The notes beneath the pieces were generated by a model. The model was given only the letters and a program-made list of their open reading frames with translations. It was not told the origin of the DNA and made no database searches. Positions 16,172 to 25,835 of a stretch of DNA of 35,250 nt are shown in pieces. The stretch covers positions 1 to 35,250 of the forward strand of contig NZ_JASTWE010000040.1 in assembly GCF_030282845.1 (NCBI RefSeq). Direction: 5' to 3'. The first letter of the stretch is position 1, and every line of letters starts with the position of its first letter. Source of the DNA: Pseudodesulfovibrio pelocollis. GTDB lineage: Bacteria > Desulfobacterota > Desulfovibrionia > Desulfovibrionales > Desulfovibrionaceae. A program made the translations under genes and the position numbers.

Positions 16172-16981
16172 TCACCGCAGCATCATCCCGGCCAGCTCCC
16201 TGATGATCTTGGCTGCGGTCATGGCCGTGACCCCGTCGCGGTCGCGGGCCGGGTTCAACTCCACCACGTCCGCACCCACGATGGGCGCGTCGATGGCCTG
16301 GATGATGGCAAGGGCCTCGCGGGTGGTCAGTCCGCCCGGTTCGTGATGGGCCACGCCCGGCGCATGGGCCGGGTCCAGCACGTCCAGGTCGAAGCTGACA
16401 TACACCGGCCGCGTGAACGAGAGTGCGGGCCAGTCTGCCCGGTGGCGCATCTCCAGCCACTCGATGCCGTACCGCTCGCGCTGCTCCCGCTGATGGCCGG
16501 TGGCCGTGCGGATGCCCACGGACACCAGCCGGGCGCACAGCCCCTGCTCCATGATCCGCGCAAAGGGCGAGGCGTGGGACAGGGGATTGCCCTCGAACAA
16601 TGCATAGCAGTCGGGATGGGCGTCAAAGTGCAGGATGTCGAACTCGCCCAGGGCCTTGCGCAGCCCGCGCACCAGCGGATAGGTGACGGAATGGTCCCCG
16701 CCCGCGAAGATGGGCAGCCGCCCGAACTCGGCCACCTCCCGCGCCGCCCCCTCGATGCGCTCCATGCGCTCGCCGGGCGAGCCCGCGCCCGCGAAATCCA
16801 CGGCCCCTCCATCCACCAGCACCGGGCCAAGGTCCATGCCGGTCTCGGTCCACAGATTGGCCGACTCGCACCATACCGCCTTGATGGCCGCAGCGGCCCC
16901 GGCGGCCGCACCGCGCATGTACGACGAATTCTCGTCCAAAGGAACGCCCACCAGGGCTATCTCGCGTTTCATGGCTGACAC
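16172..16981 (-). CDS. speB: Ureohydrolase (agmatinase/arginase family)
   Basis: Members hydrolyse guanidino compounds such as agmatine or arginine, releasing urea, at a two-manganese site. The 269 residues show all metal motifs: GGDHS with His97, DAHPD with Asp120, His122 and Asp124, and SFDLDVLDP with Asp198 and Asp200. Glu241 in VVELNP is also typical. DAHPDCY is closer to agmatinases (DAHTDTY) than to arginases, so agmatinase is the better guess, but substrate is not certain. The frame opens with GTG at 16981; an ATG at 16972 gives a product three residues shorter and is equally likely. It starts 11 bases after the hslU stop codon, so the two probably share a message. Confidence 0.82.
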   Translation of the reverse strand: MSAMKREIALVGVPLDENSSYMRGAAAGAAAAIKAVWCESANLWTETGMDLGPVLVDGGAVDFAGAGSPGERMERIEGAAREVAEFGRLPIFAGGDHSVTYPLVRGLRKALGEFDILHFDAHPDCYALFEGNPLSHASPFARIMEQGLCARLVSVGIRTATGHQREQRERYGIEWLEMRHRADWPALSFTRPVYVSFDLDVLDPAHAPGVAHHEPGGLTTREALAIIQAIDAPIVGADVVELNPARDRDGVTAMTAAKIIRELAGMMLR

Positions 16982-16992
16982 CGCGCCAGCGC

Positions 16993-18369
16993 CTATAGAA
17001 TATACCGCGACAGGTCGCGATCCTCGACAATGCCCGCCAGTTGCTCGCGCACATAGGCGCGGTCGATGACCACGGTCACGCCCGATTTGTCCGGGGCCTC
17101 GTAGGAGAGGGTGGCCAGGATCTTTTCCATGATCGTGTAGAGCCTGCGCGCGCCGATGTTTTCGTTCTCCTCGTTGACCTTCTCGGCCGTGGCCGCTATC
17201 TCGTCCAGTGCCTCCTTGGTGAAGTCCACGGTCACGCCCTCGGTGCCGAGCAGGGCCTTGTACTGCACGGTCAGCGCGTTGCGCGGCTCGGTCAGGATGC
17301 GGTAGAACTCCTCCTTGTGCAGCGAATCAAGCTCCTCGCGCAGGGGGAAGCGGCCCTGCAACTCGGGAATCAGGTCCGAGGGCTTGGCAAAGTGGAAGGC
17401 CCCGGCCGCGATGAACAGGATGTGGTCGGTCTTGACCATGCCGTACTTGGTGTTGACCACGCTGCCCTCGACCACGGGGAGCAGGTCGCGCTGCACGCCC
17501 TCGCGCGAGACATCGGCCCCGCCCGCCTGATCGTGGCGCGAGGCGATCTTGTCCAGCTCGTCCAGGAACAGGATGCCCTGCTGTTCCACCCGCTCCCGGG
17601 CCAACTCGTTGACCGCCTCGGGGTCGATCAGCTTCTCGGCCTCCTCGTCCACCAGCACCTGATAGGCGTCGCGAATCTTCATCTTACGCTGCTTGCGCTT
17701 GCTCGGAAACATGTTGGAAAAGGCGTTTTGCAGGTTCGCGCCCATCTCCTCCATGCCCGGAATGGCCATGATCTCCACCTGGGCCCCGGACTGGACCTTG
17801 ACCTCAAGCTCCACCTCGCGCTCGTCCAGCTGGCCCGCCCGGAACATGCGGCGGAACTTCTCTCGGGTGGGGTCCTCGTCCGGTTCCCGTTTCTGCTCCA
17901 CCTCGCCCGACTGGGTGGCGGCGAAAAGCCCGGCCGGGCCGCCGGTGGGCTTGGCCCTGGGCAGCAGGAGGTCCAGCAGCCGCTCCTCGGCGTGCTTCTC
18001 GGCCTTGATGCGCACCTTCTGGGTCTCCTCGGCGCGGACCATGCTCACGCCGATCTCCATCAGGTCGCGGATCATGGACTCCACGTCGCGGCCCACATAG
18101 CCCACCTCGGTGAACTTGGTGGCCTCGACCTTGAAGAAGGGGCAGTTGGCCAGCTTGGCCAGCCGCCGCGCGATCTCGGTCTTGCCCACGCCGGTGGGGC
18201 CCATGAGGATGATATTCTTGGGCGCGATCTCGTCGCGCAGTTCCGGGTCAAGCTGCTGGCGGCGCCAGCGGTTGCGCATGGCGATGGCCACCATCCGCTT
18301 GGCCGCATTCTGGCCGATGATGTACTTGTCCAGTTCCGAAACGATCTCCCGGGGAGTCAGATTGCTCAT
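16993..18369 (-). CDS. hslU: HslU, ATPase subunit of the HslUV protease
   Basis: HslU is the AAA+ unfoldase that feeds substrates to the HslV peptidase. The 458 residues show [15 protein letters not shown] near the start, Walker A GPTGVGKT at 57-64, the pore loop GYVGRD at 90-95, the inserted I-domain (about 110-235), Walker [12 protein letters not shown], and the typical C-terminus DLSRYIL that docks into HslV. The start is the ATG at 18369 behind GGAGG. The frame stays open for another 107 codons upstream, but that part lacks family character. hslV, often directly upstream of hslU, is not in this window. The ureohydrolase gene follows after 11 bases. Confidence 0.97.
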   Translation of the reverse strand: MSNLTPREIVSELDKYIIGQNAAKRMVAIAMRNRWRRQQLDPELRDEIAPKNIILMGPTGVGKTEIARRLAKLANCPFFKVEATKFTEVGYVGRDVESMIRDLMEIGVSMVRAEETQKVRIKAEKHAEERLLDLLLPRAKPTGGPAGLFAATQSGEVEQKREPDEDPTREKFRRMFRAGQLDEREVELEVKVQSGAQVEIMAIPGMEEMGANLQNAFSNMFPSKRKQRKMKIRDAYQVLVDEEAEKLIDPEAVNELARERVEQQGILFLDELDKIASRHDQAGGADVSREGVQRDLLPVVEGSVVNTKYGMVKTDHILFIAAGAFHFAKPSDLIPELQGRFPLREELDSLHKEEFYRILTEPRNALTVQYKALLGTEGVTVDFTKEALDEIAATAEKVNEENENIGARRLYTIMEKILATLSYEAPDKSGVTVVIDRAYVREQLAGIVEDRDLSRYIL

Positions 18370-18877
18370 GATATGCTGTGCCTCCGGCTGTCGGACGCCC
18401 CGAAATACGGGGCCTCCGGGCTCTCCAAGAATTTTCGCCGTCCTGCCGTCCGAAGCGGGGCGCGGCGTCAATGATCTCAACCACGGCGCGGCGGGCATTG
18501 GCCCCTGCGCCCGTGAAAAATTATTGCCAGTGTTCCCAAGTACGCCGCACCAGGGCGGCGGCCAATACGACACGGGCAGCGGCCGGTTCCACGCCAAATC
18601 CGCAGGATTGGCCGCATCCCTGTCGGTGAGTATGCCGAGATCGCCCGCCTTGTCAAAGCACCTCTTCGGCATGGCCGGTTCCGAGGGCAAAGCGGGCCTC
18701 GAAAGAGGGTGTTCTCACAAAAGTGCAAAATTGTAGCCTTGGCAAAGGCAAAAAACTACACTTCCTACAACTTTGTTCTTTTTCAGTTTTGCCTGATAAT
18801 TATTGATGACAAGTTGGGCCGTTATTGCTAAATGTGTCAGCCGAAAATCTACACTTTTGAAGGGGAGTACCAATCCA
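18370..18877. other. Divergent intergenic region between hslU and the glutamate synthase-like gene
   Basis: The 508 bases hold no convincing gene. 18370-18715 is GC-rich and probably contains the hslU promoter, which I could not pin down. From about 18716 the base composition becomes AT-rich, and CTACA-type motifs recur: TTGTAG at 18731-18736 (reverse), CTACACTT at 18756-18763, CTACAACTT at 18765-18773 and CTACACTT at 18849-18856. Confidence 0.5.
18773..18800 (+). promoter_or_regulatory. Candidate promoter of the glutamate synthase-like gene
   Basis: TTGTTC and GATAAT are spaced by 16 bases, with the -10 about 78 bases before the start codon. The -35 is weak. CTACA-type motifs lie just upstream, overlapping the -35, and in the leader, which would suit a regulator. 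Confidence 0.4.
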
Positions 18878-20503
18878 ATGAACTGGCTCAAAAGCAATGA
18901 TGTGCTCGGAAGTGTCAATCGCGGCAACGCCATAGAATCCGGCCTGTGTACCCTGTGCCGGGCCGACTGCCAGGGCAAGTGCGAGACCTGGATGTCGTCC
19001 CTGCGCGGCCGCGAGATGCTCTATCCGCGCGACTTCGGCATGGTCACCGCGGGCAGCGGCAATACCACCCACCTGGGCGTGTCCTACAACTCGCTACGCA
19101 TCCAGGGGCTCAACTACGGCGCCCTGGGTTCGGTGGACACCGAGCAGGACCTGCTCTTTACCGATGTCGGCCTTGAGACCTCCTTTGGGGCCAAGGAAAC
19201 GACCAAGTGTCGCGTGCCCTTCATGACCGGCGCGCTCGGCTCCACCTTCATCGCCGCCAAATACTGGGATTCCTTCGCCGTTGGCTGTGCCCTGGTGGGC
19301 GCGCCCATCGTGGTGGGCGAGAACGTGGTCGGCGTGGACCGCGAGTCCGTGCTGGCCAACGGCCGCATCACCAAGGCCCCGGAGCTGGAGCGCCGCATCA
19401 ACACCTATATGCGGTATTATGACGGCTACGGTGCCATCATCGTCCAGATGAACGTGGAGGACACCCGCAACGGCGTGGCCGAATACCTGGCCGAAAAATA
19501 CGGCGACAAGGTCATCATCGAACTCAAGTGGGGCCAGGGGGCCAAGAACATCGGCGGCGAGATCGAGGTCTCAAGCCTGGACTACGCCCTGTTCCTCAAG
19601 CAGCGCGGCTACCTCGTGGACCCGGACCCGGAAAAGCCCGAGGTGCAGGAAGGCTACAAGCGCGGCGCGATCAAGCACTTCGCCCGTCACAGCCGGCTGG
19701 GCTACACCAATCTCTCCACCTACGAGCAGGTCCACGACGAGTTCATGAACTCGGTCAAGTACCTGCGCGAACTCGGCTTCAAGCGCATCTCGCTGAAGAC
19801 CGGCTCCTACGGCATGGAGGCCCTGGCCATGGCCATCAAGTTCGCCTCCGAGGCCGAGCTTGACCTTTTGACCATGGACGGCTCGGGCGGCGGCACGGGC
19901 ATGAGCCCCTGGAACATGATGGAGAGCTGGGGCGTGCCCTCCATCCTGCTGCACGCCAAGGCCCACGAGTACGCCAGCCGACTGGCCGCCCGGGGCAAGC
20001 GCGTGGTGGACATGTCCTTTGCAGGCGGCTTCACCAAGGGCAGCACCATCTTCAAGGCCCTGGCCATGGGCGCGCCCTACACCAAGCTCATCTGCATGGG
20101 CCGCGCCATGATGATCCCCGGCTTCCTCGGCTCCAACATCGAGGGCGCCCTCTTCCCCGACCGCCGCGAACGGCTGAGCGGCAACTGGGAAAAGCTGCCC
20201 GCCTCGGTCGCCGCCTACGGCAGCAGCCCCGAGGAGATATTCACCAGCTACCAGGATGTGGAAAAGAAGGTCGGCAAGGACGAAATGGCCCACCTGCCGC
20301 TGGGTGCCGTGGCCATCTGGTGTCTGGTGGACAAGCTCTCGGCCGAGATCCAGCAGCTCCTGTGCGGCGCGCGCAAGTTCTCCCTCAATGAGATCACCCG
20401 CAGCGACATCGCCTCTGGCAACCGCGAAACCGAGCGCGAAACCGGCATCAAGTTCATCACCGACATGATGGACGACACCGCCAAGAAAATCATCGACATG
20501 TAA
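18878..20503 (+). CDS. FMN-binding glutamate synthase-family protein with N-terminal Cys cluster
   Basis: The 541-residue protein contains the FMN-binding domain of glutamate synthase without the glutaminase part. ELKWGQGAKNIGGEI at 215-229 and DGSGGGTGMSP at 334-344 match the FMN/iron-sulfur region of GltB-type enzymes. The N-terminus has four cysteines at 24, 27, 31 and 35 (C-x2-C-x3-C-x3-C), a possible Fe-S or metal site. The GltB 3Fe-4S cysteine pattern after the FMN loop is not evident. The start ATG follows AAGGGGAG. Stand-alone proteins of this type occur in archaea and sulfate reducers, and their reaction is often unclear. No small glutamate synthase subunit is nearby, so true glutamate synthase activity is uncertain. 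A strong terminator follows. Confidence 0.82.
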   Translation: MNWLKSNDVLGSVNRGNAIESGLCTLCRADCQGKCETWMSSLRGREMLYPRDFGMVTAGSGNTTHLGVSYNSLRIQGLNYGALGSVDTEQDLLFTDVGLETSFGAKETTKCRVPFMTGALGSTFIAAKYWDSFAVGCALVGAPIVVGENVVGVDRESVLANGRITKAPELERRINTYMRYYDGYGAIIVQMNVEDTRNGVAEYLAEKYGDKVIIELKWGQGAKNIGGEIEVSSLDYALFLKQRGYLVDPDPEKPEVQEGYKRGAIKHFARHSRLGYTNLSTYEQVHDEFMNSVKYLRELGFKRISLKTGSYGMEALAMAIKFASEAELDLLTMDGSGGGTGMSPWNMMESWGVPSILLHAKAHEYASRLAARGKRVVDMSFAGGFTKGSTIFKALAMGAPYTKLICMGRAMMIPGFLGSNIEGALFPDRRERLSGNWEKLPASVAAYGSSPEEIFTSYQDVEKKVGKDEMAHLPLGAVAIWCLVDKLSAEIQQLLCGARKFSLNEITRSDIASGNRETERETGIKFITDMMDDTAKKIIDM

Positions 20504-20544
20504 TCCCCGCGTCTTCGGCCCACGGCCGATGACGATCGCCAATC

Positions 20545-20572
20545 AAGCCCGGGCCGCTGGCCCGGGCTTTTT
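20545..20572 (+). terminator. Intrinsic terminator after the glutamate synthase-like gene
   Basis: A perfect 11-bp stem AAGCCCGGGCC/GGCCCGGGCTT with a 3-base loop continues into a run of five T. Confidence 0.9.
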
Positions 20573-20696
20573 CGTGGGCTTGATCCGGGGTCGTTCGCGG
20601 TCTTCCAATGCTCTTGGCGGTGGCAGTGCGCCGCGATCCGTGGTATGTTTGAAAAGCTGTTCGGCTGTGCAGCGCGAATGTCACCAGGGGAGGATC

Positions 20697-20810
20697 ATGC
20701 GAACACGCAAGGACCGCAGCGCTCGTAGCGGCCACCACGCGATGCGCGCAATCACGGCGGGCGGCGCAAGCGCGACACACCACGGCCGATCACGGAGTGC
20801 GACATGCTGA
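20697..20810 (+). CDS. Possible 37-residue leader peptide overlapping the kinase start
   Basis: An ATG behind a strong AGGGGAGG ribosome site opens a 37-codon frame whose stop codon overlaps the first codons of the hybrid kinase by 7 bases. The peptide is rich in Arg, Ser and Ala with no known similarity. It could be a leader that couples translation to the kinase, or chance in GC-rich DNA. The rest of the gap from 20573 to 20696 shows nothing recognisable. Confidence 0.25.
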   Translation: MRTRKDRSARSGHHAMRAITAGGASATHHGRSRSATC

Positions 20811-23662
20811 GAAACAGGAGTTTTTCGGCCATCATCTTCATCAGCATCGCGACCATGTCCGTGGTCGTGTCCCTGGTGGGCATCGCTCTGTGGACGTGGG
20901 AGAAATACGACACCTTCCAGGACGAGGCGGCAAGGGTCCGCCTGGAGTTCGTGGAAGAGAGCAAGGACGAGATCACCTATCAGGTGGACCGGGCCTTGGA
21001 ATACATCGCCCACCAGAGCGCCATGACCCGCAGCCGGGTCATGGACTCGGTACGCGGCCGCACCCTTGAGGCCGTGGCCATCGCCCAGAGCCTCGTGGAC
21101 CGGCACGGCCAGGACATGGACAAGCCCGCGCTGGAGCGCCTCGTACTGGAAACGCTGCGGGCCATCCGCTTCAACGACGGGCTGGGCTACTACTTCGCCA
21201 CCCGCATGGACGGCACCGAGCTGCTCTTCACAGACAAGCCCGAGCTTGAGGGCGTCAACCTCATCGACATGCGCAGCGCGGACGGCCGCTCCGTGATCCG
21301 CGAGATGATCGCCCTGGCCCGCGAACGCGGGCAGGGATTCTACGAGTACACCTGGACCAAGCCAGATGCCGATGGCAACGACCATCCAAAGATCGCCTTC
21401 ATCAAGTATTTCGAGCCGTTCGACGGCTTCATCGGCACTGGCGAATATGTGGCAGACCATGCCCTGCTGCTCCAGCAGACCACGCTGGACTGGCTGGTCC
21501 GAATCCGCTTCGGCACCAATGGCTACCTCTTCGGTTCCACCTTCGAGGGTGACCCTCTCTTCACCAACGGGGTCATCACCCGGGGCCAGGCTTCCATCTG
21601 GGAGATGACCGGTCCTGACGGGGTCAAGATCATCCAACGCCAACATGAAAAGGCCCGACTGCCCGGCGGCGGCTTCATGGAATACTCGTGGCACAAGCTC
21701 GACAGGGCCGACCCCTCGCCCAAGATCGCCTTTGTGCGCGGCGTGCCCGAGTGGGGTTGGATCATCGGCTCGGGATTCTATGTGGACGACGTGGAGTCCG
21801 AAATCGCGGCGCACCGGGCGCATCTGCACGAAGAGTTGCTGAACGGAGTGGTCAGGACCGCGTTTCTGTGCCTGCTGCTGGTCATCCTGGCCCTTTTCGC
21901 GGCCCGCGTGCTGTCCGGGCGCATCAGCCGCCAGTTGGCGGAACTCACCGGTTTCCTGTCCGAGGCTGCCACCCACAAGACACGCATCGCCCCCGAACGC
22001 CTGACCCTCGCCGAGTTCAAGGCCATAGCCACCTCGGTCAACGCCATGCTTGAGGCCAGAGACACGGCCGAGGAGTGGCTGCGCGAAAGCGAGGAACGCA
22101 ACCGGCTGCTGGCGGACCTGACCACCGAGGGCGTGGTGGTGCATCGAAACGGCACGGCCATCGACCTGAACGCATCCATGGCCGCTCTGCTCGGATTCTC
22201 GCGCGATGAACTGCTCGGACGCGATCTCCTTGATTTCATCCACGAAGAGGACCGCGACACTGTCCGCCAGAGCATGGCCAGCGAAGTGGTCGCACCCTAC
22301 ACGGCGCGCCTCCAGAAGCGGGACGGCTCATACTTTCAGGCCGAGATCGAGGCACGAAATTTCCTGCTGCGAGGCGAGGAATGCCGCGTGGCCGCCGTAC
22401 GGGACGTCACCATGCGCAGGCGGGCCGAAGAGACGCTGCTGGCGACCAAGGAGGCGGCCGAGGCGGCCAGCCGCTCCAAGTCCGAATTCCTGGCCAACAT
22501 GAGCCATGAGATCCGCACACCCCTTGGCGGAATGCAGGGCATGCTGGAACTGCTACAGACCACCCCGCTGGACCATGAGCAGCGTCAATACGCGGGATTC
22601 GCCATTGACGCCGCCAAGCGGCTGACGCGGCTGCTCGGTGACATCCTCGACCTCGCGCGCATCGAGGCGGGCAAGCTGACACTTGTGGCCGAACCCATTG
22701 ACCTGGCCGAGACCCTGCGCTCCCTTGAACAACTCTTCCGGCCCAGCGCGGCCCAGGCCGGAAACAGCCTCGAATTCAGCATCGCCGGAGACATCCCCCC
22801 GCTGGTGGTGGGCGACGCGGTCCGGCTCCAGCAGGTGGTGAGCAACATCGTGGGCAACGCCCTCAAATTCACCCGGGGCGGGTCAGTGACGGTGACGGCG
22901 GCGCTCCTGACAGCCCCTACGCCCCACCCGGCGCCCGATGCCCCGCCCGGAACGCCCGTCGGCCGCTGCCGGGTGCTCTTCAGCGTGTCCGACACCGGGC
23001 CGGGCATTCCCGACGCGGCGCAGGGCAAGCTGTTCCAGCCCTTCACCCAGGTCAGCGAGGGCATCCGCCGCCAGCATCAGGGCGCGGGCCTTGGGCTGTC
23101 CATCTGCAAGCGGCTGGTGGATCTCATGGGCGGCACCATGTCCATCGAGAGCGAGGTCGGGGTCGGCACCACGGTCCATTTCCAGATTCCCTTCGCCCTG
23201 GCCCACGCCGCTTTGGCAGGTGCGGACCAGAACGGAAACGACGAGTGCCATGACGCCGCCTGCCGCATCCTGGTGGCCGAGGACTCGCGGGTCAACCGGC
23301 TGGCCGTGGCCCGCCTGCTCGAAAAGGACGGCCACACGGTGGTGGCCGTGGAAAACGGCAGACAGGCGCTGGACGCCCTGTCCGCAGCTCGCTTCGACGT
23401 GGTCTTCATGGACATCCAGATGCCGGTCATGGACGGCCTGGAAGCCACCCGGGCCATCCGCAGCGGCGCGGCCGGGAACAACCGCCGGGCCATTCCCATC
23501 ATCGCCCTGACTGCTTACGCCATGGCCGGAGACCGGGAGGCGTTCCTCAAGGAAGGCATGGACGGCTATCTGTCCAAGCCCGTGGACAGGGTTGAGATGC
23601 GCCACCAGCTCCGGCTGGTTCTCGAAGACACCAGATGCCCCCTGCCGAGGAAGAAGGAATGA
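20804..23662 (+). CDS. Hybrid sensor histidine kinase with two Cache domains
   Basis: This 952-residue membrane kinase has a transmembrane helix (about 8-30), a large periplasmic part with two Cache-type units (about 60-215 and 225-335, both with the W/G-F-I-G-(T/S)-G pattern, FIGTGEYV and WIIGSGFYV), and a second helix (350-368). HAMP-like linker, a PAS domain (about 430-540), HisKA with His568 in [10 protein letters not shown], HATPase with N-box Asn684 and [10 protein letters not shown], and a receiver domain with Asp870 in VVFMDIQMP follow. The partner histidine-phosphotransfer protein is not in the window. Ligand is unknown; paired Cache domains usually bind small organic molecules. It converges with the GNAT-like gene. 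Confidence 0.93.
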   Translation: MLRNRSFSAIIFISIATMSVVVSLVGIALWTWEKYDTFQDEAARVRLEFVEESKDEITYQVDRALEYIAHQSAMTRSRVMDSVRGRTLEAVAIAQSLVDRHGQDMDKPALERLVLETLRAIRFNDGLGYYFATRMDGTELLFTDKPELEGVNLIDMRSADGRSVIREMIALARERGQGFYEYTWTKPDADGNDHPKIAFIKYFEPFDGFIGTGEYVADHALLLQQTTLDWLVRIRFGTNGYLFGSTFEGDPLFTNGVITRGQASIWEMTGPDGVKIIQRQHEKARLPGGGFMEYSWHKLDRADPSPKIAFVRGVPEWGWIIGSGFYVDDVESEIAAHRAHLHEELLNGVVRTAFLCLLLVILALFAARVLSGRISRQLAELTGFLSEAATHKTRIAPERLTLAEFKAIATSVNAMLEARDTAEEWLRESEERNRLLADLTTEGVVVHRNGTAIDLNASMAALLGFSRDELLGRDLLDFIHEEDRDTVRQSMASEVVAPYTARLQKRDGSYFQAEIEARNFLLRGEECRVAAVRDVTMRRRAEETLLATKEAAEAASRSKSEFLANMSHEIRTPLGGMQGMLELLQTTPLDHEQRQYAGFAIDAAKRLTRLLGDILDLARIEAGKLTLVAEPIDLAETLRSLEQLFRPSAAQAGNSLEFSIAGDIPPLVVGDAVRLQQVVSNIVGNALKFTRGGSVTVTAALLTAPTPHPAPDAPPGTPVGRCRVLFSVSDTGPGIPDAAQGKLFQPFTQVSEGIRRQHQGAGLGLSICKRLVDLMGGTMSIESEVGVGTTVHFQIPFALAHAALAGADQNGNDECHDAACRILVAEDSRVNRLAVARLLEKDGHTVVAVENGRQALDALSAARFDVVFMDIQMPVMDGLEATRAIRSGAAGNNRRAIPIIALTAYAMAGDREAFLKEGMDGYLSKPVDRVEMRHQLRLVLEDTRCPLPRKKE

Positions 23663-23729
23663 CCGGCAGCCCGGCCAAGGGCATGACACGCCGCCCCTCG
23701 GCCCTGCCCGGGAGACGGCCCGTCAGGGG

Positions 23730-24767
23730 TCAGCGCCCGTCGGGCAGGGATTCCCGGTCGGCCCTGATGATATCGAGCAGCCTCTGCCCCTGCGGCGAAA
23801 AGAGCTTGATCTTGTCGAAGTCCGGCGTTCCCGCGACCTTTTGCAGGAGCAACCCGTCCCGGTCGAACCACTGGGGCAGCAGCCCGCCGAAGAAATAGCC
23901 CGCGCCACGGGCCGCCTCCACGGCAAAGGAGCAGCCCGGACGCCACAGCGGCAAAAAGAGATGATACGCGTGCATGCCAGGGTGCGCCCGCTCCATTTCA
24001 GCGAGGTGCCGGGCAAAATCCCCGCCCACAGCCTCCACGGTCAGCTTGGCCAGACTGGCGTCCTCGATCACCAGTGTCGAGGCCACAGTGTCTGACTGCG
24101 GCGGCCCATCCTCCACAAACGTCCGCTTGAGGCCCGCGTCCTCGCAGATGGCGCGAAGCTGGTCCGCGTATCTGACCGGCAGCAAAAGGTCATGGGGCCG
24201 GTCGTGCAGAATGCAGAACTGGTCGAGCAGGGAGATGCGGCCATAGGCACCGCCCTCCGAGATCGGCCTGGGCGGCATGGGCTCGATTTCCAGGGCACAG
24301 GTACACGCGCCGACGACCTTGCCGAGCTTCTGAGTGGTCAGGTGGTCGCATACGCATTGCCCGGAAATGACATCGAGCCCCAGATGCTCCGGCGGCTTGT
24401 TGTGGATCTTGCGGGCCAGCCGCAGCCCAAGGGAAGTGGTCCGGTAGTCGGGATGGACCATCCACGATCCCGCCTCCATGATCTTGCGCCCCGGAGGATT
24501 GCGAAACAGGGCGTAAAGCCCCACGATGTCGCCCTTTTCAGTGCGCCCAACAGCCTGATACAGGTCATTGCCCGCATTGATTCGGGCCACTTCCTGCGGG
24601 TCGTAGACATAATCGACCGGGAACATTTCCCCATACACCCTGTAATACAACCGGGCCACGCCTAGGGCATCCTCGGGCCGAAAATCGTCCACCGCGAACT
24701 TCTGCTCCGGCTCGACAACATACCCTTCCTCGCGCAACATTGCGAGGTTCATCTCTCTGGTCCTCAT
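23730..24767 (-). CDS. GNAT-like acetyltransferase-fold protein
   Basis: The 345-residue product has a region (about 60-150) resembling a GNAT acyltransferase: GDIVGLYALF, then EAGSWMVHPDYRTTSLGLRLARKI, where the V-x-P-x-Y-R and following helix match the acetyl-CoA-binding part, although the usual Q/R-x-x-G-x-G/A loop is only partly kept. The C-terminal half has no recognised domain. Substrate is unknown. The start is ambiguous: ATGs at 24773, 24767 and 24752 cluster behind GGGAGG; 24767 has 6-base spacing and was preferred. The gene points away from rrf2, with a 232-base divergent gap between them that may hold promoters for both. Confidence 0.62.
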   Translation of the reverse strand: MRTREMNLAMLREEGYVVEPEQKFAVDDFRPEDALGVARLYYRVYGEMFPVDYVYDPQEVARINAGNDLYQAVGRTEKGDIVGLYALFRNPPGRKIMEAGSWMVHPDYRTTSLGLRLARKIHNKPPEHLGLDVISGQCVCDHLTTQKLGKVVGACTCALEIEPMPPRPISEGGAYGRISLLDQFCILHDRPHDLLLPVRYADQLRAICEDAGLKRTFVEDGPPQSDTVASTLVIEDASLAKLTVEAVGGDFARHLAEMERAHPGMHAYHLFLPLWRPGCSFAVEAARGAGYFFGGLLPQWFDRDGLLLQKVAGTPDFDKIKLFSPQGQRLLDIIRADRESLPDGR

Positions 24768-24999
24768 CCTCATCCTCCCGGACAAATCCGCTTTTCCGAC
24801 ACGCTCCGCCTGCGCCACCTGCCAGCCCGCGATCCAAGCCAAAAGGCACCATACTCCGCAAGCCTTCCGGCTTCAAGAGAAGACGAGTCGTCATCCCGGC
24901 ACGCCTTGACGCACTGGCACGATTGATCTAGTCAGGTGGGTGTCTTCGAGGGTTGACCAACGGACGCGGCACCCCATCACACCAACATCACGGGACAGA

Positions 25000-25425
25000 A
25001 TGAAAATATCCGCCCGCTCGCGCTACGCTACCCGGCTCCTGCTGGACCTGGCCATGCACGACGACGATTCCCCCCTGCGCACCACCGTGCTCTCCGAGTC
25101 AACCGGCATCACGGTCCAGTTCATCGAGCAGATCATCCGCCCCCTCAAGAAGGCCGGGCTCATCACCTCCCGGCGCGGTGCCACGGGCGGGCACATCCTG
25201 GCCCGCGACCCGGCCGCCATCACCGTGGGCGAAATCGTCAGCATCATGGAGGGCGGCATCAGGCTGACAGACTGCGTGGACGACGGCTCCATCTGTGCGC
25301 GCTCGGCCACCTGCCGCACCCGCCGGGTCTGGCAGCGCGCCTCCCGCGTCCTGGAGCAGGAGCTCGGCTCCATCACCCTGGCCGACCTGATGGACAACCC
25401 AGCCGGACTCGACCTCATCGACTGA
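25000..25425 (+). CDS. Rrf2 family transcriptional regulator with three cysteines
   Basis: The 141-residue protein starts with the classic Rrf2 opening (MKISARSRYATRLLLDLA) and winged-helix part (LSESTGITVQFIEQIIRPLKKAG, RRGATGGHILARDP). Cys92, Cys99 and Cys105 lie where IscR-type proteins hold a 2Fe-2S cluster, so redox, NO or Fe-S sensing is plausible. The C-terminal part is normal in length. The start at 25000 was chosen by family alignment; an in-frame ATG at 24940 adds 20 unrelated residues. It precedes a flavoprotein/rhodanese cassette by 760 bases. That it controls this cassette is inference from position and from the inverted repeats in the gap. Confidence 0.92.
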   Translation: MKISARSRYATRLLLDLAMHDDDSPLRTTVLSESTGITVQFIEQIIRPLKKAGLITSRRGATGGHILARDPAAITVGEIVSIMEGGIRLTDCVDDGSICARSATCRTRRVWQRASRVLEQELGSITLADLMDNPAGLDLID

Positions 25426-25462
25426 CCCACCCCGACCCGGAGCATCCGAGATGCGCACCCAC

Positions 25463-25487
25463 ATTCCATACCCTGACAGTATGGAAT
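25463..25487. repeat. Perfect inverted repeat downstream of rrf2
   Basis: ATTCCATAC and GTATGGAAT are perfect 9-base complements around a 7-base centre. It starts 38 bases past the rrf2 stop. No T-tract follows, so an operator or RNA hairpin is as likely as a terminator. Confidence 0.7.
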
Positions 25488-25666
25488 ACATGAGCGCACC
25501 CCTGCTCCGTCCGCAGATCGCCTGCCCGCTGGAACAATCCAGGCACATTCCCCACTGCTTCCGGGCTGCGAAAATGGAAGACAATCGCCCCTCATTCGCG
25601 ACTCATTTTCTTTCATATTTTTGACAATACCCTATAATTCTTCATGATATTTATTTCACACTCGAC

Positions 25667-25694
25667 TTGACACCGTGCCGAGTTTCGGGCTAAT
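25667..25694 (+). promoter_or_regulatory. Candidate promoter for the flavoprotein cassette
   Basis: A perfect TTGACA is followed after 16 bases by GCTAAT (4 of 6). Transcription would start near 25701, giving a leader of about 485 bases before the flavoprotein start codon. An inverted repeat at 25692-25716 overlaps the -10 end and the start point. Confidence 0.45.
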
Positions 25695-25716
25695 TCGGAG
25701 CGACCTAATCCGAATT
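25692..25716. promoter_or_regulatory. Inverted repeat over the promoter, possible operator
   Basis: AATTCGG and CCGAATT are perfect complements separated by 11 bases in an unusually AT-rich patch (about 25600-25775). A second small repeat, GATCA-AAC-TGATC, lies at 25759-25771. The overlap with a candidate promoter suggests repressor binding, with the nearby Rrf2 protein as an obvious candidate. Confidence 0.4.
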
Positions 25717-25778
25717 GATTTGGTAGGAATTGTTTTCAATCCCGACTTAATTAATTTAGATCAAACTGATCAGGTTGG

Positions 25779-25835
25779 GTGTAGCGGAGGAAACTCCGGG
25801 TTCGTCGCGGAACCGGGGCCTCGGCCCCGAAACAC
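25779..25835 (+). ncRNA. Multi-hairpin leader RNA candidate
   Basis: Three hairpins follow one another: CGGAG-GAAA-CTCCG (25785-25798, a GNRA loop), GGTTC/GAACC (25799-25814) and GGGGC-CTCG-GCCCC (25815-25828). GTGT at 25779-25782 and ACAC at 25832-25835 could close them into a multi-way junction. I do not match it to any riboswitch class I know. It is a structure seen by eye, not a computed fold. Confidence 0.35.

Noticed and set aside
18370-18690. A 107-residue N-terminal extension of HslU
   Set aside because: The frame is open but the residues do not resemble HslU, while the ATG at 18369 has GGAGG in front and begins the conserved N-terminus.
25621-25638. TTGACA followed by TATAAT
   Set aside because: Both hexamers are perfect but only 6 bases apart, far too close for a sigma-70 promoter.
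25784-25800. GGAGGAAACTCCGGG resembling the conserved start of RNase P RNA
   Set aside because: The match is imperfect at a key position and none of the other conserved RNase P blocks follows. The segment is explained by a simple GAAA-loop hairpin.
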